Shown one piece after another: positions 1 to 9,349 of a stretch of 64,000 nt of DNA. Numbering within the stretch: position 1 is the first letter of the stretch; the number at the start of each line of letters is the position of its first letter. The DNA lies in NCBI GenBank assembly GCA_964616755.1, contig CAZTSI010000001.1, positions 1 to 64,000 of the forward strand, written 5' to 3'. The notes beneath the pieces are model-generated. The model did no database searches and had not been told where the DNA came from. It saw nothing but the letters and a program-made list of their open reading frames with translations. The translations under genes and the position numbers were made by a program. Source of the stretch: CAYNFR01 sp964616755 (GTDB lineage Bacteria > Bacteroidota > Bacteroidia > Chitinophagales > Saprospiraceae).

Positions 1-35
1 ATATTTTGATCTCTACTCGTAAAAACGAATATAGT

Positions 36-54
36 AGAAAGAAAGAAAGAAAGA
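36..54. repeat. GAAA simple tandem repeat
   Basis: About 4.75 copies of the tetranucleotide GAAA near the window edge, in a short non-coding stretch (1-169) where I see no gene. It is a short microsatellite of the kind prone to slippage. No function can be assigned. Confidence 0.6.
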
Positions 55-169
55 ATAAACTTTTTTTTGATAAAATGGGGATTTTAACATTTCACTCGCT
101 GGTCTTCAAAAAAATACCTCCTTCAGGGCCGCGTTGATATATACCCTGCCTCACTGGTATGCCAGCCTC

Positions 170-907
170 CTACTTCGCATTAATTTGTACTGTTTTATAT
201 ACAGTAGCAAATGTGTGAGTATCGATCGGCAGTTGATCTTTCTTCAATTTTCGGCGCATACTAGCGCTGATGGTATGGTGCAATCGCTCTGATCCAAATA
301 GAGTACTCATCAAAGTATAAACACTCTTTGAAGCCAATAAAACATGAGCTATCTGCTCGATTGTCATTGTCGTCCGAAGGGCCTCTTCGTGTTGATGAGT
401 CTTTATCAGCAACCCTTGATGAATAGCATCAAAATTAATCTGGTGGTCATAGTTCGTGCCGTCAAAGCTATCGTTCTTGCCTATGAGCATTTCAATGATA
501 TTGTCTAGCAAAATTTTAAAATCATAGACCACTATCGTAGCGCCAACGACACTCACCCTGCTTATTTCGGACAGAAGATCTTCAGAATTAACATAATTGA
601 GAGATCCAGCAAACGTAATGATCCCTACTGATTTATCTAGCAATTGTAATGACGCATTGTTCATGAGTCGGTACTCTACCCCATTATACGACAATGCGAC
701 TGCCAACATTACTGAGCTGGGTTCAAGCCCATAGACATATTGACAATAATGCTTGAGGGCCTGACTAGAATGACCCGTTCCGCAGCCGATATCCAAACCG
801 ACTAAAAATGAATGTGCCAGCGAGCATTTAGCTAGAATATGAGCGTGCAGTGGCGGTCGATATGTGGCATAATGAAAGGCCGTGATTGCGTCATACTCAA
901 GACTCAT
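170..907 (-). CDS. class I SAM-dependent methyltransferase
   Basis: Predicted cytoplasmic methyltransferase of 245 aa. Motif I of the Rossmann-like SAM-binding fold is visible as LDIGCGTGHS, preceded by a region (FHYATYRPPLH) seen in small-molecule methyltransferases of the ubiE/Methyltransf_11 type. The ATG at 907 is preferred. A longer frame to 970 adds 21 residues that do not look like this family. The C-terminal half is less conserved and no substrate can be read from it. It stands alone next to a 1-kb gene-poor gap, so context gives no pathway. The fold is fairly sure; the substrate is unknown. Confidence 0.8.
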   Translation of the reverse strand: MSLEYDAITAFHYATYRPPLHAHILAKCSLAHSFLVGLDIGCGTGHSSQALKHYCQYVYGLEPSSVMLAVALSYNGVEYRLMNNASLQLLDKSVGIITFAGSLNYVNSEDLLSEISRVSVVGATIVVYDFKILLDNIIEMLIGKNDSFDGTNYDHQINFDAIHQGLLIKTHQHEEALRTTMTIEQIAHVLLASKSVYTLMSTLFGSERLHHTISASMRRKLKKDQLPIDTHTFATVYKTVQINAK

Positions 908-1907
908 TTTATAAGTTTCAGTTATACAATGATAAACTAAAATAATGATCCTCGTTCGCCAGCCATACAAAACAGAGGTCGTCAGAAGTAGCTACTTCAC
1001 AAGTCAGGGGGAGCTGTCTTTTGCCTTCATTTATCAGTTAGCCTCGCCAGCTTTATTTAATTTGCATCATGAGGCGTATTGATGTGCTTCACTTCTGATC
1101 GACTCTTTGATCCAAAAGTCTATTGTTGAATAGGCAGGGTGGATCGGTCAAGCGACAAATTTCGGCCTTTCATACGTCTACAAACCTTCTCCCTGTCTAA
1201 AGTTGAGTTTTAGTTACGAGACTACTTTTTGCAAGAAGGGTTTTAGCAAAGCGTACGTAGACAAGCTTTTCAATGCTTAAACTGTTAAAAACCTCCTTGC
1301 CTTCTGCCTTGTTGGTTGACGTCTTTATTTTCCTTGGCATAAGGTACGGCCCTAATTTGATTAGAGCAATTGCGAAAGAATGCCATAAAAGCATTGGCAG
1401 CTATTAACTCGAGCAAAATCAATATAATGTAAGATGGCGCGGCTGAAAGCGAGACGTATTGAAAAAAAGCAGCTATCAAAGAGTCCTAGCACGAAGAGAA
1501 AAATATTTATTTATAACTCAAACGAAATCAACGGATTATAGGCCAAGAAATCAAACTGACCCAAAGTCTTTGCGTATTTGTGTCCATGGCCTTCAAATGG
1601 CTGTTATGTATTATAGGCTCAAGAAGAGTTGTTTGGTAAAAATGAATAGCTAGAAAATCTCCTTTCATCAATTTACTCACATTAATATTTATTATCAACT
1701 ATTCGAACTAAGTTTGTTTCTATTGAGTTTCAATAATCTAGAGTGTTTGTATTTGGGTTACTAACAGGGCGAAGGGTTTATCCACATAATTTGCGGTAGT
1801 TATTAACGGTGTGGGTTTGTGCGCATGTTAAGTCCATTTTCTGATTCAGTACATATCCCTTAGATTCGCCGCTGAGATATTAAAATCACTAAACCATAAA
1901 TACAAGG
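908..1907. other. 1-kb gene-poor intergenic region upstream of dnaB
   Basis: Only overlapping 60-65 codon frames on both strands are present. None has a recognisable motif, credible start or protein-like composition. A perfect DnaA-box sequence lies at 1778-1786. The dnaB promoter must lie here, but I could not identify a clear TAnnTTTG element. No tRNA-like cloverleaf was seen. Confidence 0.6.
1778..1786 (+). promoter_or_regulatory. single consensus DnaA box (TTATCCACA)
   Basis: An exact match to the bacterial DnaA-box consensus lies 122 bp upstream of dnaB. I saw no cluster of further boxes, AT-rich unwinding element or dnaA/dnaN neighbours, so this is not evidence of an origin. It could be a DnaA-responsive site for dnaB, or chance. 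Confidence 0.3.
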
Positions 1908-3422
1908 ATGGCAGAAGGTACCCCGTTAAAGCCCATAGAAGGGTCAAAAATGAGAGCGATGAAAACGGAAAGTGATGCCAACGCACTCATTTACGGACGG
2001 GTCATGCCCCAAGCACTCGATCTTGAAGAAGCCGTACTCGGTGCCATGCTCGTCGATAGAGATGGCCTTCCTTCTGTCATAGAAATATTAAAGCCCGAAA
2101 CCTTTTACAAATCGGCACACAATATCATTTATGCGTCTATGCTCGAACTTTTTGAGCGCTCGCAGCCAATCGACCTGCTCACCGTACATGAAGCGCTCAA
2201 GAAGTCTAAACGACTAGAAGATGTCGGCGGCTTAAATTACCTTATTGAGCTTACCAACAGAGTTGCCTCTTCGGCCAATATCGAATATCACGCCCGTATT
2301 GTATCGCAAAAATACATTCAACGAGAATTGATCAGAGTCTCTAACGAGACCATCAAAGGATCTTTTGAGGACGAAAAAGATGTCTTCGAACTCCTTGACG
2401 ATGCAGAACGCAATCTCTATGAGATTACCGACCATAACCTTAATACAGGCTACGAGCGCCTCAGCTCTCTTGCCGTCAAGACGCGAAAAGAAATAGAAGC
2501 CGTTTCTAAAAAGGAAGAAGCCATCACAGGAGTACCGACAGGATTTGGTGAATTAGATCGAGTGACCTCAGGATGGCAAAATTCTGACCTTATCATCATC
2601 GCCGCTCGACCGGGTATGGGCAAGACGGCGTTTACGCTTTCGCTCGCCAGAAATGCCGCGCTGACCAAAAAGGCGGTCGCTGTATTTTCACTAGAAATGG
2701 CCAATACGCAGCTCGTCCAGCGTCTTATTGCGATGGATTCTAGCATTGATAGCCGGAAACTGCGGAATGGTCAATTGAGTACCGATGAATGGAAACGACT
2801 CAATCAAACAGTAGATAACATGGCCGAAGTGCCCATCTACATAGATGACACACCTGCTATCAATATTTTTGAACTACGCGCTAAATGTCGACGCCTCAAA
2901 CAAAATCATGACATAGAGCTGATCATCATCGACTACTTGCAACTTATGACAGCGGCACCTAACCAGAAAAAAGGTAACCGCGAACAGGAGATAAGTTCGA
3001 TATCACGTGCCCTAAAGAGTTTGGCCAAAGAGCTCAATGTGCCCGTTATTGCCTTGTCGCAATTGAGCAGATCCGTCGAGACCAGAGGTGGCAGCAAGCG
3101 CCCCGTGCTATCGGATCTTCGGGAATCGGGCGCTATCGAACAAGATGCAGATATAGTGACCTTTATATATCGTCCGGATTATTATGAAAATGATGAACTA
3201 GATACTCCAAAAGATCTTGCCGAAATCATTATAGCTAAGCATCGTAATGGCTCTTTGGAGACCGTCAACCTCCGATTTGTGCCACAATTTGTCAGGTTTG
3301 AGAATTTAGGCAGCACTGGCTTTAAGATGCCGACAGAGGGCGGATTTAGAGATCCTACTGCTCCGGCTACTATCTTACGCCCAAGCCGTATGAACCTCGA
3401 AGAAGACGATATACCCTTCTAG
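1908..3422 (+). CDS. dnaB: replicative DNA helicase DnaB
   Basis: Hexameric 5'-3' helicase of the replication fork, 504 aa, full length. The N-terminal primase-interacting domain begins at about residue 35 (PQALDLEEAVLGAML). The RecA-like C-terminal domain has Walker A in ARPGMGKTAF (about residue 235), a Walker B-like stretch (LIIIDYLQLM), and the SRALKSLAKELNVPV and SDLRESGAIEQDAD motifs typical of DnaB. The start at 1908 has no Shine-Dalgarno sequence, which is normal in Bacteroidota. ATG codons at residues 15 and 18 are possible alternatives. The stop is 2 bp from the downstream pseudouridine synthase, so the two are probably cotranscribed. Confidence 0.97.
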   Translation: MAEGTPLKPIEGSKMRAMKTESDANALIYGRVMPQALDLEEAVLGAMLVDRDGLPSVIEILKPETFYKSAHNIIYASMLELFERSQPIDLLTVHEALKKSKRLEDVGGLNYLIELTNRVASSANIEYHARIVSQKYIQRELIRVSNETIKGSFEDEKDVFELLDDAERNLYEITDHNLNTGYERLSSLAVKTRKEIEAVSKKEEAITGVPTGFGELDRVTSGWQNSDLIIIAARPGMGKTAFTLSLARNAALTKKAVAVFSLEMANTQLVQRLIAMDSSIDSRKLRNGQLSTDEWKRLNQTVDNMAEVPIYIDDTPAINIFELRAKCRRLKQNHDIELIIIDYLQLMTAAPNQKKGNREQEISSISRALKSLAKELNVPVIALSQLSRSVETRGGSKRPVLSDLRESGAIEQDADIVTFIYRPDYYENDELDTPKDLAEIIIAKHRNGSLETVNLRFVPQFVRFENLGSTGFKMPTEGGFRDPTAPATILRPSRMNLEEDDIPF

Positions 3423-3424
3423 CT

Positions 3425-4141
3425 ATGATCATGCGACTAAACAAATATGTGGCGCATAGCGGTGTCTGTTCTCGCCGACAAGCAGCAGAGCTTGTAAAGG
3501 CAGGCAAGATATTCGTTAATGGTAAGGTCGAAGCTAATCCTGCCTACGAAGTGCAGCTTAGTGACAAGATTGAGTATAATGGTCGCCCGTTAAGAGCTAC
3601 GCGCAATTTTATCTATATCCTGATGAATAAGCCCAAAAACGTAGTGACCACTACATCTGATGAAAAATCACGCAAAACCGTTCTCGATATTATCCAGCCT
3701 AAGGTCAAAGAACGTGTCTATCCTGTCGGTAGGTTAGATCGAATGACAACTGGACTCTTATTATTGACAAACGATGGTGATTTGGCAGAACGACTGACTC
3801 ACCCCCGACATGGTGTCAAGAAACAATACCACGTCGTACTAGACAGACCCGTTACAGCAGATCATGTGGAGCAAATACGCAAAGGATTAGAACTCGAAGA
3901 CGGCGTAGCAAACGTTGATGATTTGGATTGGATCATAGGCTCAGATCAATCCGAGATCGGTATAGAAATTCATATGGGCAGAAATAGAATCGTTCGCCGC
4001 ATATTTGAGCACCTCGGCTATGTCGTACAAAAATTGGATAGAGTGTATTATGGTGGCCTGACAAAAAAGGACTTACCCCGAGGTTGGTTCAGACATTTGA
4101 CTCCCAAAGAAGTCCTTATGCTTAAGCATTTTAAAGGTTAA
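3425..4141 (+). CDS. rluB: 23S rRNA pseudouridine synthase, RsuA/RluB family
   Basis: 238 aa. An N-terminal S4 RNA-binding domain (MRLNKYVAHSGVCSRRQA) is followed by the pseudouridine synthase domain with the catalytic-Asp motif GRLDRMTTGLLLLTNDG and the late GRNRIVRRIFEHLGY motif. Family knowledge: these enzymes isomerise a specific uridine in rRNA. Assignment to RluB rather than RsuA or RluE/F rests on overall resemblance, and the exact target base cannot be read. It lies 2 bp after dnaB on the same strand, and the second codon-level ATG (3431) is an alternative start. Confidence 0.92.
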   Translation: MIMRLNKYVAHSGVCSRRQAAELVKAGKIFVNGKVEANPAYEVQLSDKIEYNGRPLRATRNFIYILMNKPKNVVTTTSDEKSRKTVLDIIQPKVKERVYPVGRLDRMTTGLLLLTNDGDLAERLTHPRHGVKKQYHVVLDRPVTADHVEQIRKGLELEDGVANVDDLDWIIGSDQSEIGIEIHMGRNRIVRRIFEHLGYVVQKLDRVYYGGLTKKDLPRGWFRHLTPKEVLMLKHFKG

Positions 4142-4179
4142 AACACCCTACAGGTAGTTGCTTTACTGCTCCGTAAATA

Positions 4180-4416
4180 TTATGCCTCAAAGTAATAGTC
4201 AATGGCCTTCGCTAATTTTCGATCTTTATCTGTGACCGTATTACCAGCGTCGTGCGTGGTCAATTCGATGATGACTCGATTATATACATTCGACCAATTA
4301 GGATGATGATCCATTTTTTCAGCCAGCAGCGCAATTTTTGTCATAAAGCCCCATGCTTCAACAAAGTTTTTGAAAATAAATTCGCGCTTTAAGGTATTGT
4401 CCTGTTCTCTCCACAT
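4180..4416 (-). CDS. phhB: 4a-hydroxytetrahydrobiopterin dehydratase (pterin-4a-carbinolamine dehydratase)
   Basis: 78-aa protein with the PCD signature. Features include the spaced FxFKxFxEAWGF helix, the EKMDHHPNW active-site motif, and the TTHDAGNTVTDKD region ending in a DYYFEA helix. Family role: dehydrates the carbinolamine formed by aromatic amino-acid hydroxylases, regenerating the pterin cofactor. It is slightly shorter than the usual 95-110 aa, with only the N-terminal tail missing. It starts 6 bp after the stop of the M42 peptidase on the same strand, so the two likely share a transcript. It converges on rluB. No aromatic hydroxylase gene is present in the window. Confidence 0.9.
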   Translation of the reverse strand: MWREQDNTLKREFIFKNFVEAWGFMTKIALLAEKMDHHPNWSNVYNRVIIELTTHDAGNTVTDKDRKLAKAIDYYFEA

Positions 4417-4422
4417 AGTTGT

Positions 4423-5478
4423 TTATTTGAAATTCCAATCGTATTGATCTATCTCCATAAGGCAGGCATCTAGTAATTGAATACAATGATAAATATCGCT
4501 TTTGTGCGCCATTTCTATTACTTGGTGAAGATATCTGGTTGGGATAGAAATACCTCCTGTGATAGATCCACCACGAGCGTATCGCTGCATGGCTGCGGCA
4601 TCCGTGCCGCCAGCCGGCAATATTTCCATTTGGTAGGGAATGTTATGTCGCTCGGCGAGTTCTTTCATATAGTTGACCATCCGAGCGTCGCAAATGGTGG
4701 AACCATCCATTACTTTGATAGCCGCACCTTCCTTCAGTTTTGTGACTTGCTCAAAGGCTTGAGCTCCAGGAAGATCATAGGCTAACGTCACATCTAATAC
4801 GATACTCATATCTGGGTTCACTCCAGAGGCCGCTGCCATTGCTCCTCTAAGTCCAACCTCCTCTTGCACGGTGAAAACAGCGTAAATATCGTGAGGGGGA
4901 GTCTTTGTTTGAAGTTCCTTGAGTACCTCGATTAAAATAAAAACACTTACTCTATTATCCAATGATTTGGCATTCACACAATCACCCATCTCTATCAATT
5001 CGCGTTCGCGCGTTATCACATGGCCAATATGAATAAATTCTTTGACTTGATCAGGAGGTAGGCCAGTGTCAATAAAATAATCTTCAAGTTCAGCCGTACG
5101 CTTTCGCTCTTCAGGCTTAAGAACATGTATAGGTTTTGTACCCATAACGCCAATGACATCCTTTCTTCCATGGATGATCACGCGCTGTGCCGTCAATGTC
5201 TTGGGATCGAAACCACCTAGAGGTTGAAATCTGACAAAACCTTTGTCGCAAACATGTGTGACGATAAAACTAATTTCGTCAAGATGCGCAGCAACCATGA
5301 CCCGTTTTGTACTCCGCCCCTTTTTGATCGCCCAAAGATTACCCATTGCATCCACACTCATTTCATCGACGACATCTTTGAGCAAATCCATAACCTTCTT
5401 GCGGATCGGATGTTCATAGCCTGGCGCCCCAGGAGTTCGGCACAACTCAGCTAACAATGGAATATTGATATTTATCAT
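4423..5478 (-). CDS. M42 family metallopeptidase (glutamyl/deblocking aminopeptidase type)
   Basis: 351 aa from the ATG at 5478. The dinuclear-zinc aminopeptidase fold is recognisable from its ligands: AAHLDEI (His), SLDNRVS (bridging Asp), VQEEVGLRG (catalytic Glu and Glu ligand), VLDVTLAYD (Asp) and YLHQVIE (His). Family role: cytoplasmic removal of N-terminal residues from peptides, often as a dodecameric shell. The frame extends 27 codons upstream to 5559. That extension resembles a hydrophobic leader (LLLCFLAVGICGC), but M42 enzymes are cytoplasmic and the shorter start fits the family N-terminus. First gene of a likely operon with the pterin dehydratase. Confidence 0.92.
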   Translation of the reverse strand: MININIPLLAELCRTPGAPGYEHPIRKKVMDLLKDVVDEMSVDAMGNLWAIKKGRSTKRVMVAAHLDEISFIVTHVCDKGFVRFQPLGGFDPKTLTAQRVIIHGRKDVIGVMGTKPIHVLKPEERKRTAELEDYFIDTGLPPDQVKEFIHIGHVITRERELIEMGDCVNAKSLDNRVSVFILIEVLKELQTKTPPHDIYAVFTVQEEVGLRGAMAAASGVNPDMSIVLDVTLAYDLPGAQAFEQVTKLKEGAAIKVMDGSTICDARMVNYMKELAERHNIPYQMEILPAGGTDAAAMQRYARGGSITGGISIPTRYLHQVIEMAHKSDIYHCIQLLDACLMEIDQYDWNFK

Positions 5479-5877
5479 CTCACAAAAAAATGCTTTTACA
5501 CTTAAATCGCAGCCGCATATGCCAACTGCAAGGAAACACAATAATAACATAAAATACATATTCGACAGGGAGGGCTATTCCCCATATCCAATGATTGCAA
5601 CGTAAATATTGTCATTGACGGCTTGAATTGAACAAATGATTGGATTGACTTCTATCTGCCACCTCCTGTTATGATGTAAAATGGGCATTATTCGGTGAAT
5701 ATAGAGATGCGTGATTTGACGTATTTCGTTGGATTTACCTATTCGAGTCTGATCGAAAATGCCTACGCTGGTTGCCTCAAATTTGCCAACGACTACAATA
5801 GTACAGCACTTAGCTCATTAGATTGAGATAATAAATACTCTTTGGGAATTCTTAAATAGCGGTAGTTAATCCTAATA
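5479..5877. other. divergent intergenic region, M42 peptidase / flippase
   Basis: About 400 bp between divergent genes, presumably holding both promoters. Part of it (5479-5559) is open in frame with the peptidase gene. I see no strong hairpin, palindrome or RNA gene. Confidence 0.5.
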
Positions 5878-7380
5878 TTGTACTTAGAATTAAAAAGATT
5901 GTCTTTAATAAAAAAATTAGCTGGAGAGACGGCGATCTATGGGATTGGGCAAATCCTACCACGCATTTTACATTACATCGTATTCAGCACTTATCTCACT
6001 TATCGCCTGAACGAATCGCGCATAGAATATGCCATTTATACCGATCTGTATGCTTATGCCTCTGTGCTTATTGTCATATTTTCCTTGCGCTTAGATACTT
6101 CATTTTTCCGCTTTGCGAGTCGAGATTATCCGTTTGAGCGGAGTTATTTGACAGCCTTTGTGCCTATGGTTTTTATGGCGCTGCTGCTGATTGGTCTGGG
6201 TCATTTTTTTGCTCAGGCTATTGCAGAAATATTGGGCTATTCTGATAAAGCCTATTATGTTCGCTATTTCTCATGGATTATTGCTTTGGACGTTATGCTG
6301 TTATTACCATTTGCCAAGATGCGACTTCAGTCAAAACCCAAAACTTTTGTCTTTTACAAAGTGCTCAATATTTTGTTGACGATTGTCTTGGTCATGTTTT
6401 TTTTAGAATTGACGCCTCGGCTTGATATTCAATGGTTACAACATCTAGGTATCGAACCCTATACAGATGATATTAGCTATGTTTTTTTGTCTAATTTGAT
6501 AGCGAGTGCGGTGCTATTCGTGTTATTTCTTTTTCGATATAGACCTACAGAATGGTTGCCTGATAAAGCGCTGCTGCGCAGAATGGTCGCTTACGGCTGG
6601 CCGTTGGTCATAGTCGGGGTAGCCGGAAGCATCAATCAATTCTTTGGTGTGCCTTTGCAAAAATGGTTCTTAGGAGAAAACTTCGAACAGAATATGGATC
6701 AAGCAGCCTTATATGGTGCAGCACAGAAGATTCCTGCCCTCTTGGCGATATTTACAACGGCCTACAATTATGCTGCTGAGCCCTTCTTTTTTAAAAATAG
6801 TGAGGCGGATGAATCGCGAAAACTTTATGGCGATGTAACGCTCTTTTTTATCATTGCCGCAGGTCTTCTTTCTGTTGGCTTGCTGTATAGCATGGATATT
6901 GTTCAATATATCATCGGCAGCAACTTCAGAGAAGGATTGAGTATCGTTCCTATATTGTTGATGGCCTATTTATTCTTAGGGGTGTATTATAATGTCTCTA
7001 TTTGGTATAAGCTGAGCGATAAAACACACTTTGGTGCCATCATTGCCCTTATTGGAATGCTGATTACCCTTTTTGGAAATATACTTCTTCTGAGTATTAT
7101 GGGCGTGGCTGCCTCGGCGTGGGTGGCGCTGTTGTGTTATAGCGCAATGGTAACCATCGCTTATGTGCTAGGTCAGCGATATTTTCGTATTCAATATCAG
7201 ACTGGAGCTATCTGCATGCAGCTGTTATTCATAGGTATTCTTTTGTTTATTGCCCCCTATATTTTACAATTTACTGCGCTCATAAATATCTTGATCGGGG
7301 TCGTTATTTCGCTGATGTATATAGGGGTCAGCCTATATATGCATCGAAAAAAGTGCAGAGAATATGGGCTTTTGAAATAA
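5878..7380 (+). CDS. polysaccharide/oligosaccharide flippase-like membrane protein (Wzx/MATE-type)
   Basis: 500 aa with about 12-14 predicted membrane helices and an N-terminus (LIKKLAGETAIYGIGQILPR) typical of Bacteroidota polysaccharide biosynthesis proteins of the MOP exporter superfamily. Family role: moves lipid-linked oligosaccharides across the inner membrane. No ATG is available. The frame opens after a stop at 5863 and offers TTG at 5878 or TTG at 5899; the second gives the more usual N-terminus. No glycosyltransferase genes are nearby, so the cargo is unknown. It ends 6 bp from the convergent dnaX stop. Confidence 0.85.
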   Translation: MYLELKRLSLIKKLAGETAIYGIGQILPRILHYIVFSTYLTYRLNESRIEYAIYTDLYAYASVLIVIFSLRLDTSFFRFASRDYPFERSYLTAFVPMVFMALLLIGLGHFFAQAIAEILGYSDKAYYVRYFSWIIALDVMLLLPFAKMRLQSKPKTFVFYKVLNILLTIVLVMFFLELTPRLDIQWLQHLGIEPYTDDISYVFLSNLIASAVLFVLFLFRYRPTEWLPDKALLRRMVAYGWPLVIVGVAGSINQFFGVPLQKWFLGENFEQNMDQAALYGAAQKIPALLAIFTTAYNYAAEPFFFKNSEADESRKLYGDVTLFFIIAAGLLSVGLLYSMDIVQYIIGSNFREGLSIVPILLMAYLFLGVYYNVSIWYKLSDKTHFGAIIALIGMLITLFGNILLLSIMGVAASAWVALLCYSAMVTIAYVLGQRYFRIQYQTGAICMQLLFIGILLFIAPYILQFTALINILIGVVISLMYIGVSLYMHRKKCREYGLLK

Positions 7381-7386
7381 GTAAAA

Positions 7387-9192
7387 CTAGCCTTGGTCAG
7401 CTTTCAAATTTAAGGTTTTAATAAAGTCAAGCAAGAGTGGATTTTTAGCCACTAGAAACTCATACTTCTCCTTGGTGGTATATAATTGTTTAGACATCTC
7501 TACCTGTTGATCCGGAAATTTGTCGCGATCCACTTTAACCGTCATTTGCAAATCATTTCGTCCAAAAAATGTTCGCACCTCGCTAAACAATCCCACTTCT
7601 TGATGAATCTCTTCTTTTGCCACTGTGGTGGGCACAAATATTTCTATTGTCCCGTCAATTATTTCTATAGCGACATTGGCTATAATATTTTTCGTCGTAA
7701 TGGATTCTACTTGCTGTGTATAATCGTCCCAAACTTTCTGCAGATCGATTTGGTTGAGCTCTTTGGCTTCTATTTTATTTGCCGCTAATTTCGATTCTGT
7801 TGACTTGATCAGATCATCTAATGAACTCAATGCGCTCAGTCCGCCTTCGGGCTTGACAGTTGATTTGGGTAATGGACTTATTTTTTTTGGCTCCTCTACG
7901 TCCTTGGCCTCTGGTGCGGTATATGCGGCCCGCCATGGTTCAGCGATGGCCTGTTGTTCTGCTGTGGGTGTGATTGTTGGATCTGCTGCTCTGGGTGGTG
8001 CTACGCTACCTGATACGGGAATTGGTGCTGTAGCTTTTTGAACGAGAGAGGGCGAACTAGAAGCTTGGCTTAGCTCAGGAGTTTTTTTTTCTATAAAATC
8101 CGCACCTCGCATGGCTCGATTGGCATAACATGTTTTGAGTAAGGCAATTTCCGTATGCAAACGTTGGTCTTTTGCGCGGCTATAATGAATATCGGCCTCG
8201 TTCAACACATTGATGCACGTCAAGATAGTGCCGTAATCAATCGACGACGCTTGCGCCAAATATTTTTCCTTTAAGCGTCCGCTTACCTGTAAAAGCTTTA
8301 TCGTACTGTCTTGCTTGCAATACATCAGATTGCGCAGATGAGCTGATAATCCGCTCATGAAGATATCGGCGTCAAAGCCTTTTGACATAATATCTTCTAA
8401 TAGCAAGAGCATACTAGGACCATCTTCGGTCATCAAAAATTCTACTGCCTTAAAATAATGCTCATAATCTAAAACATTCAGCGTTTGAATGACCGACTCA
8501 TAGGTAATTTGATTTTGCGTTGAACTAGCAATTCTATCGAATAGCGACAGTGCATCTCTCATCGCGCCATCTGCCTTCTCAGCAATAACCAACAGGCCTT
8601 CTTCCTCTACTTGTATAGACTCATGGTGGGCAATATCGACTAATTGTGCCACAATATCCTTAATGCCGATACGCTTAAAGTCGTAAATCTGACAGCGGCT
8701 TAGAATGGTGGGGAGTAATTTGTGCTTTTCAGTGGTGGCTAATATGAAGATGGCATATGGTGGCGGCTCTTCGAGGGTTTTCAAAAAAGCGTTAAAGGCC
8801 GATGAACTCAACATATGCACCTCATCGATGATAAATACTTTGTACTTGCCCTTTTGTGGCGGGAAACGCACTTGCTCGATAAGATAGCGGATATCTTCTA
8901 CTTTGTTATTGGAGGCACCATCGAGCTCAAAAATATTGAGGGCTACGTCAATATCTGTTTTAGCATAACTGCCATCTTGGAGGGCCGCTTTTGGATCATC
9001 CATATTGATGACCTTTGCCAAAAGCCTTGCACAAGTCGTTTTGCCTACCCCACGAGGTCCGCAAAATAAAAATGCATGTGCCAGCTTGTCAGCCATCAAG
9101 GCATTCTTAAGCGTAGAGGTGACATGCTCTTGCCCTAAGACACTCTCAAATGTCTGCGGTCTGTACTTTCGCGCGGATACGATATAACTCAT
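7387..9192 (-). CDS. dnaX: DNA polymerase III subunits gamma/tau
   Basis: 601-aa clamp-loader ATPase. It shows the N-terminal SARKYRPQTFESVLGQ signature, Walker A GPRGVGKTT, Walker B FIIDEVHML, sensor 1 (LATTEKHKLLPTILSRC), and a long low-complexity Pro/Ala region (about residues 360-450) before a C-terminal domain. An oddity: after AKVIN, where the family normally has a four-cysteine zinc module, the sequence runs without any cysteine into IFELDGASNN, so the zinc ligands are absent. The ATG at 9192 begins the expected MSYIVSARKYRP. It diverges from the Crp/Fnr gene. Confidence 0.97.
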   Translation of the reverse strand: MSYIVSARKYRPQTFESVLGQEHVTSTLKNALMADKLAHAFLFCGPRGVGKTTCARLLAKVINMDDPKAALQDGSYAKTDIDVALNIFELDGASNNKVEDIRYLIEQVRFPPQKGKYKVFIIDEVHMLSSSAFNAFLKTLEEPPPYAIFILATTEKHKLLPTILSRCQIYDFKRIGIKDIVAQLVDIAHHESIQVEEEGLLVIAEKADGAMRDALSLFDRIASSTQNQITYESVIQTLNVLDYEHYFKAVEFLMTEDGPSMLLLLEDIMSKGFDADIFMSGLSAHLRNLMYCKQDSTIKLLQVSGRLKEKYLAQASSIDYGTILTCINVLNEADIHYSRAKDQRLHTEIALLKTCYANRAMRGADFIEKKTPELSQASSSPSLVQKATAPIPVSGSVAPPRAADPTITPTAEQQAIAEPWRAAYTAPEAKDVEEPKKISPLPKSTVKPEGGLSALSSLDDLIKSTESKLAANKIEAKELNQIDLQKVWDDYTQQVESITTKNIIANVAIEIIDGTIEIFVPTTVAKEEIHQEVGLFSEVRTFFGRNDLQMTVKVDRDKFPDQQVEMSKQLYTTKEKYEFLVAKNPLLLDFIKTLNLKADQG

Positions 9193-9349
9193 AACAAGAT
9201 GCGAAATTACGAAGATCGCCGTTATTCCTTATTATTAAATGGCTTAATTGCTCGTGCCCGTTGGGAGATATTGCATTGAAGACGAATTAATATGGATTCG
9301 CGAACAAATATTTACCTTAGCCTCTTCAATGTTGAGTAATTTACATCCA

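Noticed and set aside
1197..1653. Three small overlapping frames in the gap before dnaB
   Set aside because: On both strands, 64-65 codons, no family resemblance or consistent start signal.
1778..1786. Replication origin near dnaB
   Set aside because: Only one DnaA box; no cluster, no AT-rich unwinding element and no dnaA/dnaN neighbours.
5479..5559. Lipoprotein-like leader on the M42 peptidase
   Set aside because: The frame is open and hydrophobic, but M42 enzymes are cytoplasmic and the shorter start matches the family.
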